From: an unicellular cyanobacterium SU2
Lineage (GTDB): Bacteria > Cyanobacteriota > Cyanobacteriia > Cyanobacteriales > Microcystaceae
Assembly (NCBI GenBank): GCA_002110465.1
Contig: NEED01000078.1
Location: 62,001-126,000 of the forward strand
Length of the DNA stretch: 64,000 nt
Direction: 5' to 3'
In this document: piece after piece, positions 54,506 to 62,812 of the stretch
Layout of the letters: every line of letters begins with the position of its first letter
Position numbering within the stretch: position 1 is the first letter of the stretch
The notes under the pieces: generated by a model
Seen by the model: only the letters and a program-made list of their open reading frames with translations
Databases searched by the model: none
What the model was told of the DNA's origin: nothing
Translations under genes and position numbers: made by a program

Positions 54506-54533
54506 GGTTCTTGCGTATAAACACGCAAGAACC
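54506..54533 (+). terminator. Hairpin terminator after the FG-GAP gene
   Basis: GGTTCTTGCGT (54506-54516) and ACGCAAGAACC (54523-54533) form a perfect 11-bp stem with a 6-base loop. TATTTT follows, but it is shared with the IS1 inverted repeat. Confidence 0.8.
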
Positions 54534-54535
54534 TA

Positions 54536-54967
54536 TTTTGGTAGTGATTCCCATGTAGTGAAAGAATTGTAAGTAGTTCATTTGAATTAAACAAGAGCCA
54601 GAAATACCGAAGATCAGTTAAATGCAGTTATAAGATGTTTATATCAAATTAAAACTTGCATTTTTATCCTTGTTCATCAATGTCGAATTTATTGAATACT
54701 CTTTTCTTTTTGCTCATAGTATTACCTTTGAATAAGTCTGAAGATTCTTGTCCTAACTGTGGTTCAAATCGGTTTACTAAGAATGGGAGTATTCATAATA
54801 AAAAGCCTAAATATAGTTGCCTTGATTGTGGTCGCCAGTTCGTTAAACACTCTACTAAAATATGGATTAGTCAGCAACAAAAAGAACTGATTGATAAGTT
54901 ACTTCATTAGAACGCCCGAGTTGCTAACAGCTTGTAAAATTCCACTACATGGGAATCAGTAACAAAA
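54536..54967 (+). mobile_element. IS1-family deletion derivative with terminal inverted repeats
   Basis: The termini are 25-bp inverted repeats (54536-54560 and 54943-54967), identical over TGATTCCCATGTAGTG and 23 of 25 overall. The inside holds an InsA-like zinc-finger N-terminus and nothing of InsB. Size about 432 bp, so it is an internally deleted, non-autonomous element. Confidence 0.85.
54680..54910 (+). pseudogene. Truncated insA of the IS1 derivative
   Basis: From ATG 54680 the frame reads CPNCGSNRFTKNGSIHNKKP and KYSCLDCGRQFV, the zinc-finger part of IS1 InsA, then ISQQQKELIDKLLH and a stop at 54908. The remaining half of InsA and all of InsB are missing, because the right terminus begins 33 bp later. 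Confidence 0.85.
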
Positions 54968-54973
54968 ATGTTT

Positions 54974-55420
54974 CTAGGCGTTTAAGTTTCTAAAGGGATT
55001 AATAATCTGTAAGATATTATTAATAATTAAACCATCCTGCATATCTTCTGAGTAGAAAATATTGGCATTTTCTAAGATAGCACTAGCAACTATGAGGCTA
55101 TCCCAAAATGAAATTAAGTATTGACCCCGTAACTTAACGGCAGATTGAATAGTTTCAAGGGACACGGAGACAATTTCACAACCTTGGGATAATTCTTCGA
55201 TTAACGTCTCAATTTGATAGTTATCAAACCCTGCTTTACGGATTAAATTAGCACAAATTTCATTGACAACTTATGTACTAATTATAATATTGGGATAGTT
55301 GGTAATAGTTGTAGCAATTTGTTGTTTAGGGATAGCATTAGCATCACGGGGGTTGAGAATAAAGCGATACAGCCAAATATTAGAGTCAATAAAACAGGGC
55401 TGAGATTCACCAGCGTTCAT
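54974..55420 (-). pseudogene. PIN-domain toxin gene with an internal ochre codon
   Basis: From ATG 55420 the frame reads CFIDSNIWLYRFILNPRDAN and NYPNIIIST, then TAA at 55271-55273 (codon 50), then VVNEICANLIRKAGFDNYQI, FWDSLIVASAILENAN, and the end IINPFRNL at 54974. The PIN acidic residues are otherwise in place. One base change in codon 50 (CAA to TAA is the simplest) would explain the loss. The stop lies in the first third, so the toxin is inactive. Its DUF104 antitoxin gene overlaps the start by 14 bp and is intact. Confidence 0.88.
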
Positions 55421-55634
55421 TGGCTTCTTCTTTTGTCAATGGCTGAAAATCTTCGATTTTGATAGGATTAGTGGTTAATTGAGCGATTAATCCTTTTTTG
55501 GGGAAACTTTTTGTTTTGGGACTTGAATTCGATTCTATAATAAGTTTGACAGATTCACCTTCAGTGAGTTGAAGGTTAGTTAAAGGACGTAAAACGCCAT
55601 TTTCAAAGATTGCTTTACAGTTTTGTTGCTGCAT
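55407..55634 (-). CDS. DUF104 antitoxin (AF2212-like)
   Basis: The 75-aa product starts QQNCKAIFENGVLRPLTNLQ and continues LTEGESVKLII, the compact beta fold of DUF104 antitoxins that pair with PIN toxins. A longer, helical C-terminus (EDFQPLTKEEANERW) likely occupies the toxin site. It precedes and overlaps the PIN pseudogene by 14 bp. The antitoxin is intact while the toxin is stopped. Confidence 0.85.
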   Translation of the reverse strand: MQQQNCKAIFENGVLRPLTNLQLTEGESVKLIIESNSSPKTKSFPKKGLIAQLTTNPIKIEDFQPLTKEEANERW

Positions 55635-55671
55635 ATTTTAGTTTTGACTCAGAATACCCCTATTTTAACCA

Positions 55672-55737
55672 ATGAATGAACAACGCACCCAAGTTTATCT
55701 AAACCTCATTAATCAATTATTATCCTGCATTGGTTGA
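55672..55737 (+). pseudogene. Fragment duplicating the 5' end of the CHAT-TPR gene
   Basis: ATG 55672 starts MNEQRTQVYLNLINQLLSCI, closely matching the first 20 residues of the CHAT protein at 56300 (MDEQRTQAYINLINQLLTCN). After 21 codons it ends in TGA. The two copies lie 628 bp apart in the same orientation. The fragment overlaps the 3' end of hicB on the opposite strand. Confidence 0.85.
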
Positions 55738-55953
55738 AGATGATAATTCAAAGGTGGGTTTCTCTGGTGTTTTATTTAATACTTGACAATCTGTCAAATA
55801 TTCATCAATAACCTTATGAAATGATTGTTCTAACTCGTCAACGGATAAGCCATCAAACACAATAACATCTTTTATATTAATAACACGACCAAAAAATAAA
55901 CGATCTTCGTCATCATATTCAATTTTTGCTTCGTATCCTTTGTATTTCATCAT
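55720..55953 (-). CDS. hicB: HicB antitoxin, truncated at its C-terminus
   Basis: The 77-aa product has the HicB N-terminal domain: YKGYEAKIEYDDEDRLFFGR, VINIKDVIVFDGLSVDELEQ and TPEKPTFELS. A usual HicB of this type continues with a ribbon-helix-helix segment of about 30 residues after the PEKP region; here it ends STNAG at a stop that lies inside the duplicated CHAT fragment. The DNA-binding half is lost, but toxin neutralisation by the N-terminal domain may persist. Its ATG overlaps the hicA stop by 4 bp (ATGA). Confidence 0.85.
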   Translation of the reverse strand: MMKYKGYEAKIEYDDEDRLFFGRVINIKDVIVFDGLSVDELEQSFHKVIDEYLTDCQVLNKTPEKPTFELSSSTNAG

Positions 55954-56201
55954 TCAATTCCGACTTTAATTAAAAATTCACGAATCGCTTTAACTTGGTA
56001 TCTTTTTAATTCTTTTTGAGGGTGGGGAGAATGAATATTAAGAGAAATCTCATTGAGATCAAATCTCACTCTTGAACCATTTCCTTGAGTCACTGTACCT
56101 CCTATTCCTTTGATTAAGTTTACAACATCATCCCAAACGATATTACGTCGAATCGGTTCAGCAAAAAGAGCATCATAGATTTTACGCTGTTTTTTGTTCA
56201 T
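55950..56201 (-). CDS. hicA: HicA toxin
   Basis: The 83-aa product has WDDVVNLIKGIGGTVTQGNG, SRVRFDLNEISLNIHSPHP and YQVKAIREFL. The conserved active His of SPHP is present, so the toxin looks functional. HicA is an mRNA-cleaving interferase. It is encoded before hicB with a 4-bp overlap. The pair is divergent from the CHAT gene with 98 bp between the two ATGs, so promoter sharing is possible. Confidence 0.88.
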   Translation of the reverse strand: MNKKQRKIYDALFAEPIRRNIVWDDVVNLIKGIGGTVTQGNGSRVRFDLNEISLNIHSPHPQKELKRYQVKAIREFLIKVGIE

Positions 56202-56299
56202 TAACCTACAATACTAGATAATGCTGTTCCCTAATTGTTAATTACAACTAATCTTAATCATAGCTTATCAAATAATCACACAAACCATAGCAGAGAAAT

Positions 56300-59200
56300 A
56301 TGGATGAACAACGCACTCAAGCTTATATAAATCTCATTAATCAATTATTAACTTGTAATGAAGGGGATGAACCCCGAATATTACAGGAAAATCAGGAATT
56401 AGTAGATCAGGGGTTGATAGAGGTAATGATAGCAGTAGCGCAACAATACAAGGAAGCAGGAAGGGAAAATGAGGCGCAATGGCTGATGAATATAGTGCAA
56501 CAGTTAGCGCAAGCATTAGGGTTATTAGATAATGAACTAATAGAAACTACAAACACCCCTCAAGACTATCTTAATTTTTTGATGAAACTATTACAAAAAG
56601 TTGATGAAAATCCTAACCCCCAAGTGATTTATCCTTTTTTACAGCAACACCTTGATAAACTAGACGATACCTTAATCGAAATTTTGAAAATTTGGGCAAG
56701 AGAAAGACTTGCATCTGCTACAAAAGAAGATAGCGTATCTATTGCCGTTATTATTGGTAACTTCAGTAATTTAGTTCAAGACTTTCCTCATGGTAATATT
56801 GCTATTAATATAGAAATTGCTATCACGGGATATTACATTATTCTTACTATCTTTACTTTTGAAGTATTACCCGAAGCTTGGGCAGACACTCAGAATAATC
56901 TCGCTGATGCTTACCGTAAAAGAATTAGGGGAAATAAAGCAGATAATCTAGAAATGGCTCTTGTTATCTGTAAAAAGTCATTAAAAGTGTTTACTTATAA
57001 TAATTTTTCTGAACAATGGGCAAATACACAAAATCATCTAGGAACTATTTATGTTAATCGTATCAAAGAAGAAAGAGGAGAAAATTTAGAATTAGCGATT
57101 GCTTCTTATAACAAGTCTTTGAAAGTATATACTTATGAAAATTTTCCTTATGAATGGGCAAGATCAAAAAATAATTTAGCAACTGTCTATATGACTAGAA
57201 TTAAAGGAGAAAAAGCAGAAAATTTAGAATTGGCTCTCTTATCTTTACAAGAAGCTTTAAAAGTATATACTTATGAAAATTTTCCTTACGACTGGGCAGT
57301 AGCTCAAAATAATCTAGGATTAGTGTATGAACAACGTATCCGAGGACAAAAAGCTGATAATTTGGAGTTAGCTATTACTACCTATCAAGAATCCTTAAAA
57401 GTTTTTAAGCTTGATATTTTTCCTGAAAGATGGGCAAATACACAAAATAATTTGAGTCTAGCTTATCAAATACGCATTAAAGAAAAAAAAGAAAAAAATC
57501 TAAAATTAGCTATTTGGGCGTTACAAGAGTCTTTAAAAGTATATACTTATGAAAATTTTCCTTATGAATGGGCAAGATCAGAAAATAATTTAGGAAATGC
57601 TTATATGGAATGTTATCACAATGGAATAGATAATAATCTGAAGTTAGCAATTATTGCTCATGAAGAATCTTTAAAAGTTTATAATCGTAATAGTTTTCCC
57701 TATGAATGGGCAGGTGTACAAAATAATTTGGGATGGGCTTACAGCCAGATAATAGAAGAAGATAAACCAAAAAATCTAGAGATAGCCATCTCAGCATATC
57801 AAAAAGCTTTACAAATAAGAACAATGGAAGCTTTTCCCCAAGAATGCTTAGATACTGCCCGTAATCTAGCTAATTTACACTACAACGAAAAAAAATGGCA
57901 ACCAGCGATAGAAACCTATCATACTGCCATTGAAGCCCTCGAAAACACCCGTTTAGAAGCTCTTAACCCTCAAAGTCGCCAAGAAGTCTTATCCAACGCC
58001 ATTGATGTCTTCCATCGCATCGTACAAGCATATCTTAACCTCAATCAACCAGAAAAAGCCTTAGAATATATTGAACGCAGTAAAGGGCGTAACCTTGTCG
58101 AATTAATGACACAAAAAGGACTAAACCCCCAAAATGTTAGTCAAGAAACTATTGAGAAATTAGCAGAATTAAAGCAAAAAGTTGTTAATGAACAAATTCG
58201 CCTACAACATCAAAGCATTAACCAGAATCTTATGCTTAGTGATAACTTAATGCCCTACGTTCAAGATCATAGTTATCTCAAGGAATATCAACAAGAATTA
58301 GATACTTTTATTGCTGAAAAAATTACCCCTTATGATCCTACCTTTAGCCTAACGCAAAAAGTTCAATCCATCCCCTTTGAAGACATAAAATCCTTAACGG
58401 ATGACTCAAATTGTCTTCTGCAATGGTATATCACAGGAGAGAATATTTTAGCTTTTATTGTCTCTGCTGATGAAATGGTTAAAGTTTGGCAATCTTCTAA
58501 AGATGATAGAAATCAATTAATTGATACTCTCAATAAGTATCTACAGCTTTACTACTCCAAAGAAGGTAAAAAAGAATGGATGACTCAACTTCCTGACTTA
58601 TTACAAACCTTTGTTGATACTCTACATATTAATGACATTGTTTCTCTCATTCCTGAAACCTGTCAACGCTTAATTATTATTCCCCATTGGTTTCTGCATA
58701 TTTTACCTATTCATGCGTTACCCATTAATAATAACTATATTTTACAAGATAAATATGACATCCAATATGCTCCCAGTTGCCAACTTTTAAAAATTACAAA
58801 ACAACGCCCCTTAAATCAATTAACCAATTTTTTTGCGCTTCAAAATCCAACCAAAGACTTAATTTTTACTGACTTAGAGGTTAACATCATCTCAACCTTA
58901 TTCAACCAAAAAGAAATTATTGCTAAAGACAAAGCTACTAAAAACACCGTTACTACTCATCTTAAAGCTTCAGAAAGCCATTGTTATCACTTCTCTTGTC
59001 ATGGAAGCTTTAACCCTAATAATCCTCTAGAATCAGCTTTATTATTAGCCAATAAAGATGAATTAACATTAGGCGAAATTTTTGAATTAGACTTAAAGAA
59101 ATCTCGCTTAGTGGTGCTTTCTGCTTGCGAAACAGGTTTAATTGACCTAAATTCAATTAGTGATGAATATATTGGCTTACCTGCTGGTTTTCTGTTTGCT

Positions 59201-59455
59201 GGAAGTTCAAGTGTTGTTAGTAGTTTGTGGACAGTAAGCGATTTGTCAACCTCATTATTAATGATGAAGTTTTATGAAATTATCTTAGATAAAACTCAAA
59301 ATATTTCTATTCCTGTTGCTTTAAAAATGGCTCAAAATTGGTTAAGAAATTTAACTAGTCAGGGAGGAATACAATATCTTGAAACTAGAATAAAACCTAA
59401 TCTTAATCAACTTTATCCGAATAAACCTAAATCTGCTGATCAGGATTATCATTAA
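56300..59455 (+). CDS. CHAT-domain protease with TPR repeats
   Basis: The 1051-aa protein has an N-terminal helical part (1-185), about eight TPR units of 46-48 residues (190-520; unit pattern FPYEWARSxNNLGxxY and NLELAI), a coiled linker, and a C-terminal CHAT caspase-like protease domain (about 690-1000). The catalytic dyad is His901 in FSCHGSF and Cys943 in SACETGL. CHAT proteases act in bacterial immunity and programmed cell death when TPRs sense a partner. The gene is divergent from hicAB and followed by IS630 debris. The trigger and target are unknown. Confidence 0.92.
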   Translation: MDEQRTQAYINLINQLLTCNEGDEPRILQENQELVDQGLIEVMIAVAQQYKEAGRENEAQWLMNIVQQLAQALGLLDNELIETTNTPQDYLNFLMKLLQKVDENPNPQVIYPFLQQHLDKLDDTLIEILKIWARERLASATKEDSVSIAVIIGNFSNLVQDFPHGNIAINIEIAITGYYIILTIFTFEVLPEAWADTQNNLADAYRKRIRGNKADNLEMALVICKKSLKVFTYNNFSEQWANTQNHLGTIYVNRIKEERGENLELAIASYNKSLKVYTYENFPYEWARSKNNLATVYMTRIKGEKAENLELALLSLQEALKVYTYENFPYDWAVAQNNLGLVYEQRIRGQKADNLELAITTYQESLKVFKLDIFPERWANTQNNLSLAYQIRIKEKKEKNLKLAIWALQESLKVYTYENFPYEWARSENNLGNAYMECYHNGIDNNLKLAIIAHEESLKVYNRNSFPYEWAGVQNNLGWAYSQIIEEDKPKNLEIAISAYQKALQIRTMEAFPQECLDTARNLANLHYNEKKWQPAIETYHTAIEALENTRLEALNPQSRQEVLSNAIDVFHRIVQAYLNLNQPEKALEYIERSKGRNLVELMTQKGLNPQNVSQETIEKLAELKQKVVNEQIRLQHQSINQNLMLSDNLMPYVQDHSYLKEYQQELDTFIAEKITPYDPTFSLTQKVQSIPFEDIKSLTDDSNCLLQWYITGENILAFIVSADEMVKVWQSSKDDRNQLIDTLNKYLQLYYSKEGKKEWMTQLPDLLQTFVDTLHINDIVSLIPETCQRLIIIPHWFLHILPIHALPINNNYILQDKYDIQYAPSCQLLKITKQRPLNQLTNFFALQNPTKDLIFTDLEVNIISTLFNQKEIIAKDKATKNTVTTHLKASESHCYHFSCHGSFNPNNPLESALLLANKDELTLGEIFELDLKKSRLVVLSACETGLIDLNSISDEYIGLPAGFLFAGSSSVVSSLWTVSDLSTSLLMMKFYEIILDKTQNISIPVALKMAQNWLRNLTSQGGIQYLETRIKPNLNQLYPNKPKSADQDYH
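57122..57588 (+). repeat. Nearly identical 57-bp blocks in distant TPR units
   Basis: The block starting at 57122 and the block starting at 57537, three TPR units later, are identical in 56 of 57 bases. A shorter related block is near 57260. Such identity at DNA level suggests recent gene conversion or duplication. Confidence 0.75.
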
Positions 59456-59510
59456 ATTGATCTCGATATTGTTGAATTTCATCTGCTGTTAATTGAGTTG
59501 CATCCGACAT
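59427..59510 (-). pseudogene. Short N-terminal fragment, convergent with the CHAT gene
   Basis: From ATG 59510 the frame reads MSDATQLTADEIQQYRDQFN and stops after 27 codons at 59427. Its last 29 bases overlap the CHAT gene end. The start resembles leaders seen in some cyanobacterial proteins, but the rest of a gene is missing and I cannot name it. Confidence 0.4.
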
Positions 59511-59571
59511 AATACTATCCTTAAAACTAAAACCAATTTTCTCCATTATCTCAACTTATTAGCCCTTAATC

Positions 59572-60603
59572 TCACAAAATCCCCTCAACCAACGAATGAA
59601 CCACCCTATCTACCTCCTGTAACAAATCACACCCTAACAAACACCCCGATACATATTCCTCTAAATCATCCATCATCTCAGGATGAATCACCCTTAATAC
59701 CCCTTCCCCATACCTGTCTAACATCGCCTCAGCTAATCTTTCCTCCTCTAATAACCTCAACCTCATCAAACTTTGCTTATACTCATCCCTCAACCCTTCT
59801 AAACCCTTAAAACTTCCTTTCTCCCTCATCTTCCCCTCAATTACCTTCCCAAAATCCCATAAACCCTGCAAAATCTCCTCAATTTCTTCAAGATATTCTT
59901 TCATTTTGTCATATTGATGATAAGAAGCCCTATCCCAAATTAGGGTAATTCTTTGATTAGGTCGTTGTTTTTGGAGATATTTAACAAACTCGACTGTATA
60001 TTGTGAATCAGCTTTCTGATAAGGTTTAACCAAAAATTCTTTAGTTCCATAATCCAAAGCTCCATAATAAGTTTGCTTGGAACGTTGATTCGTCATAGGA
60101 ATTTCTACTCTCTCATCAGTGTTACCCCAGACATAACCACATAAATTATTCCATAATAAATGGCATTCATCTATCATAAATACGCTCAATTTCCCCAAGC
60201 TAATCTCTTCTTGCCAGTTGAGAATAAGCCGAGTGATTTCCTTCTTTTTCTTAGCTACGAGTTCTAGGTCTTTCTTTGGATTCTTTTTCTGGCTTTTTTT
60301 CCAACTTATCCTTGCTTCTTTAAATAAATTATAGTAACTTCGTTTCGCTTTAAATTCTATTTTAAAATTGATTTTTATAGAATTTTGAAGTTCTCTGAGA
60401 TTTCAATAATTTTTACTCTTCAACCAGTTAATTACTGTTGATTTTTGCTCAGAATTTAAAAAAGGAATTCTTCCTTGATGACTGAGCCTTAAAGCTTTTA
60501 TTCCTGATAAAAGAAAAGCTTGTTTCCACTTAGTAATAAAACCCAATGATCCCCCGAATATTTTTTGAATTTCCTCAGAAAGATAATTCTCTCCAGAAAT
60601 CAT
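59572..60603 (-). pseudogene. IS630-family transposase, opal-interrupted and with a foreign C-terminus
   Basis: One frame runs from ATG 60603 to 59572. Residues 1-66 form the helix-turn-helix (EEIQKIFGGSLGFITKWKQA). TGA at 60403-60405 stands where Trp is usual. Residues 68-235 form the DDE domain (FMIDECHLLWNN, YGALDYGTKEFLVKPY, LIWDRASYHQYDKMKEY). After about residue 243 the usual third catalytic motif is replaced by an unrelated Glu- and Leu-rich tail ending SLVEGIL. The transposase must be inactive. Confidence 0.8.
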
Positions 60604-60727
60604 TGAACAACTAGGAGGAAAATGGGATTATATGAAAGAATCGGGAACAGCATCAGGGAAAGATGCCATCACCCGATTATCGCTTTATGCTACGAGATTG
60701 ATGTTTCAAAGACTACGGGATCATTGA
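60602..60727 (+). pseudogene. 3' end of an unidentified gene cut by the IS630 element
   Basis: An open frame reads QLGGKWDYMKESGTASGKDA and TRLSLYATRLMFQRLRDH, ending TGA at 60725. It has no start and abuts the IS630 gene at 60603. I do not recognise the protein. The matching 5' part is not seen on the far side of the IS. Confidence 0.45.
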
Positions 60728-60758
60728 ACTTAGAGAGAAGGTTACAAGAATGCTCTAA

Positions 60759-61364
60759 CTAAGCAGGAACAGGAGGATTACTCGCTGAAGGACGACGATT
60801 AATCACTTGGTCAATTAACCCATATTCTTGAGCTTCTTCAGCAGACATAAAAAAGTCTCGTTCTGTATCTTCAGCAATTTGATCGAGGGGTTTTCCTGTG
60901 TGACTGGCTAAGTGATCGTTGAGTAGTTGCTTGAGATAAAGAATTTCTTTGGCCTGAATTTCAATATCTGTCGCCTGTCCCTGGGCTCCCCCAAGGGGTT
61001 GGTGAATCATAATACGAGAATTTGGTAGGCTCATTCGCTTACCTTTGGCTCCTGCACTGAGGAGAAAAGCTCCCATACTAGCGGCTAATCCAATGCAGAT
61101 TGTACATACATCAGGCCGAATTTGGTTCATCGTATCAAAGATTCCTAGTCCTGCTGATACCGAACCTCCAGGGGAGTTGATGTATAAGTAAATATCTTTA
61201 TCAGGATCTTCTGCTTCAAGGAATAACAACTGAGCAACGATCAAGTTAGCATTTTCATCTCTGACCTCTTGGCCGAGAAAGACAATGCGTTCCCGTAACA
61301 GACGGGAGTAAATATCAAATGCGCGCTCACCACGGCCGGAAGTTTCAATAACGGTAGGAATCAT
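60759..61364 (-). CDS. clpP: ATP-dependent Clp protease proteolytic subunit
   Basis: The 201-aa serine peptidase has its nucleophile in [11 protein letters not shown], the catalytic His in MIHQPLGG and an Asp near residue 170. So it is a ClpP and not the inactive ClpR found beside it in some cyanobacterial operons. It forms a tetradecamer with Clp ATPases to degrade proteins in the cytosol. The gene is a single unit, divergent from the M16 peptidase gene. Confidence 0.97.
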   Translation of the reverse strand: MIPTVIETSGRGERAFDIYSRLLRERIVFLGQEVRDENANLIVAQLLFLEAEDPDKDIYLYINSPGGSVSAGLGIFDTMNQIRPDVCTICIGLAASMGAFLLSAGAKGKRMSLPNSRIMIHQPLGGAQGQATDIEIQAKEILYLKQLLNDHLASHTGKPLDQIAEDTERDFFMSAEEAQEYGLIDQVINRRPSASNPPVPA

Positions 61365-61489
61365 GAAGTTTCTATTTTGTCTGTCTTTCTTTTGATTTTA
61401 GCGAGTTTGTTGCGTTGATAAACAGAAAACCCTAAGACGTTAAGCCTCAAAAAGGTTTAAGATTTTGGTGAATACGATAAACATCACCT

Positions 61490-62788
61490 ATGAATTCAAC
61501 TTTGCTTAAACCCTCAGCATTTAATGTTCCCACCATTCGTTCGTTACCCAATGGATTGACCATTATTGCTGAACAGATGCCAGTTGAAGCGGTAAATCTC
61601 AACCTCTGGTTAAACGTGGGGTCTGCTTTGGAATCCAATGAGATTAATGGAATGGCGCATTTTCTAGAACACATGGTTTTTAAAGGAACCCCTCGCCTAG
61701 AAAGTGGAGAATTTGAACGGTTGATTGAAGAACGCGGAGCAGTGACTAATGCCGCTACGTCTCAAGAGTATACTCATTACTACATCACCACCGCACCCCA
61801 CGATTTTAGGGATCTTACCCCATTACAAATGGATGTAGTCTTTAATCCTAATATTGCTGATGAAGCCTTTGAACGGGAACGATTGGTGGTACTAGAAGAA
61901 ATCCGTCGCTCAAACGATAACCCCCGTCGTCAGACGTTTTATCGAGCAATGGAGACTTGTTTTGAGACCTTACCCTATCGTCGTCGGGTGTTAGGACCTG
62001 CTTCGGTGATTGAACAGTTAACCCCACAGCAAATGCGCGATTTTCATGGGAACTGGTATCAACCTAAGTCGGTAACGGCGGTGGCGGTGGGTAATCTTCC
62101 GGTAGAAGAGTTAGTCGATAATGTGGCTGAGAGTTTTAATCAAATTTATGGGTTGTCTGATCTCGAACAAAATAACTCAAAAGACGGGAAAAATGTTAAT
62201 TTTTCTCCTGAAGCTCCTTTTAGCCAAATTGTGCGTCAGGAAGATGAAGATCCTCGTTTACAACAATCTCGCTTCGTGATGATGTGGCGGGTTCCTGGGT
62301 TAATTGAATTAGATCAAACCTATGCTTTGGATGTCTTAGCGGTTATTTTAGGACAGGGAAAAGTGTCACGGTTATTTCGAGATTTACGGGAAGATAGAGG
62401 GTTAGTTTCCCGTATTAGCGTTAGTAATATGACCCAAGGAATTCAAGGGGTGTTTTATATTTCAGCCCAGTTACCCTCAAAGAATATTTTGGAAGTGGAA
62501 CGGGTTATTATTGAGCATATTACCAAAATTAGACAAGAATCAGTCAAAGAAAGCGAATTAAATCGGGTACGGACTCAAGTGGCTAATCGGTTTATTTTTA
62601 GCAATGAACGTCCGAGCGATCGCGCTAACCTTTATGGTTACTATTATTCTCAGTTACAAGATTTAACACCAGCTTTGACCTATCCGAGTCGGATGCAATC
62701 TTTAACTGTAAAAGATATCCAAAAGGCTGCGCTTGATTATTTATCTCCTGATGCTTATGGTATTACCGTAGTGCGTCCCACTGAATAA
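61490..62788 (+). CDS. M16 family zinc peptidase (pitrilysin-like)
   Basis: The 432-aa protein has the inverted zinc motif HFLEHMVFKGT, in which HxxEH holds two ligand histidines and the catalytic Glu, and the third ligand region VTNAATSQEYTHYY. The C-terminal half (FSNERPSDRANLYGYYYSQL) is the second M16 lobe. It is a processing peptidase of cytosol or periplasm with unknown substrate. No signal peptide is seen. It ends 24 bp before the next gene on the same strand. Confidence 0.92.
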   Translation: MNSTLLKPSAFNVPTIRSLPNGLTIIAEQMPVEAVNLNLWLNVGSALESNEINGMAHFLEHMVFKGTPRLESGEFERLIEERGAVTNAATSQEYTHYYITTAPHDFRDLTPLQMDVVFNPNIADEAFERERLVVLEEIRRSNDNPRRQTFYRAMETCFETLPYRRRVLGPASVIEQLTPQQMRDFHGNWYQPKSVTAVAVGNLPVEELVDNVAESFNQIYGLSDLEQNNSKDGKNVNFSPEAPFSQIVRQEDEDPRLQQSRFVMMWRVPGLIELDQTYALDVLAVILGQGKVSRLFRDLREDRGLVSRISVSNMTQGIQGVFYISAQLPSKNILEVERVIIEHITKIRQESVKESELNRVRTQVANRFIFSNERPSDRANLYGYYYSQLQDLTPALTYPSRMQSLTVKDIQKAALDYLSPDAYGITVVRPTE

Positions 62789-62812
62789 CTAATCACTGAT
62801 CATTGAACTAAA

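Noticed and set aside
59493-59810. Plus-strand frame of 105 codons, rich in Pro and Thr
   Set aside because: It is antisense to the C-terminal tail of the IS630 frame, and its composition reflects strand bias only.
26380-60603. Stop-codon recoding as an explanation for the interrupted toxin and transposase genes
   Set aside because: The interrupting codons are TAG, TAA and TGA in different genes, while essential genes use all three as normal stops. Decay is simpler.
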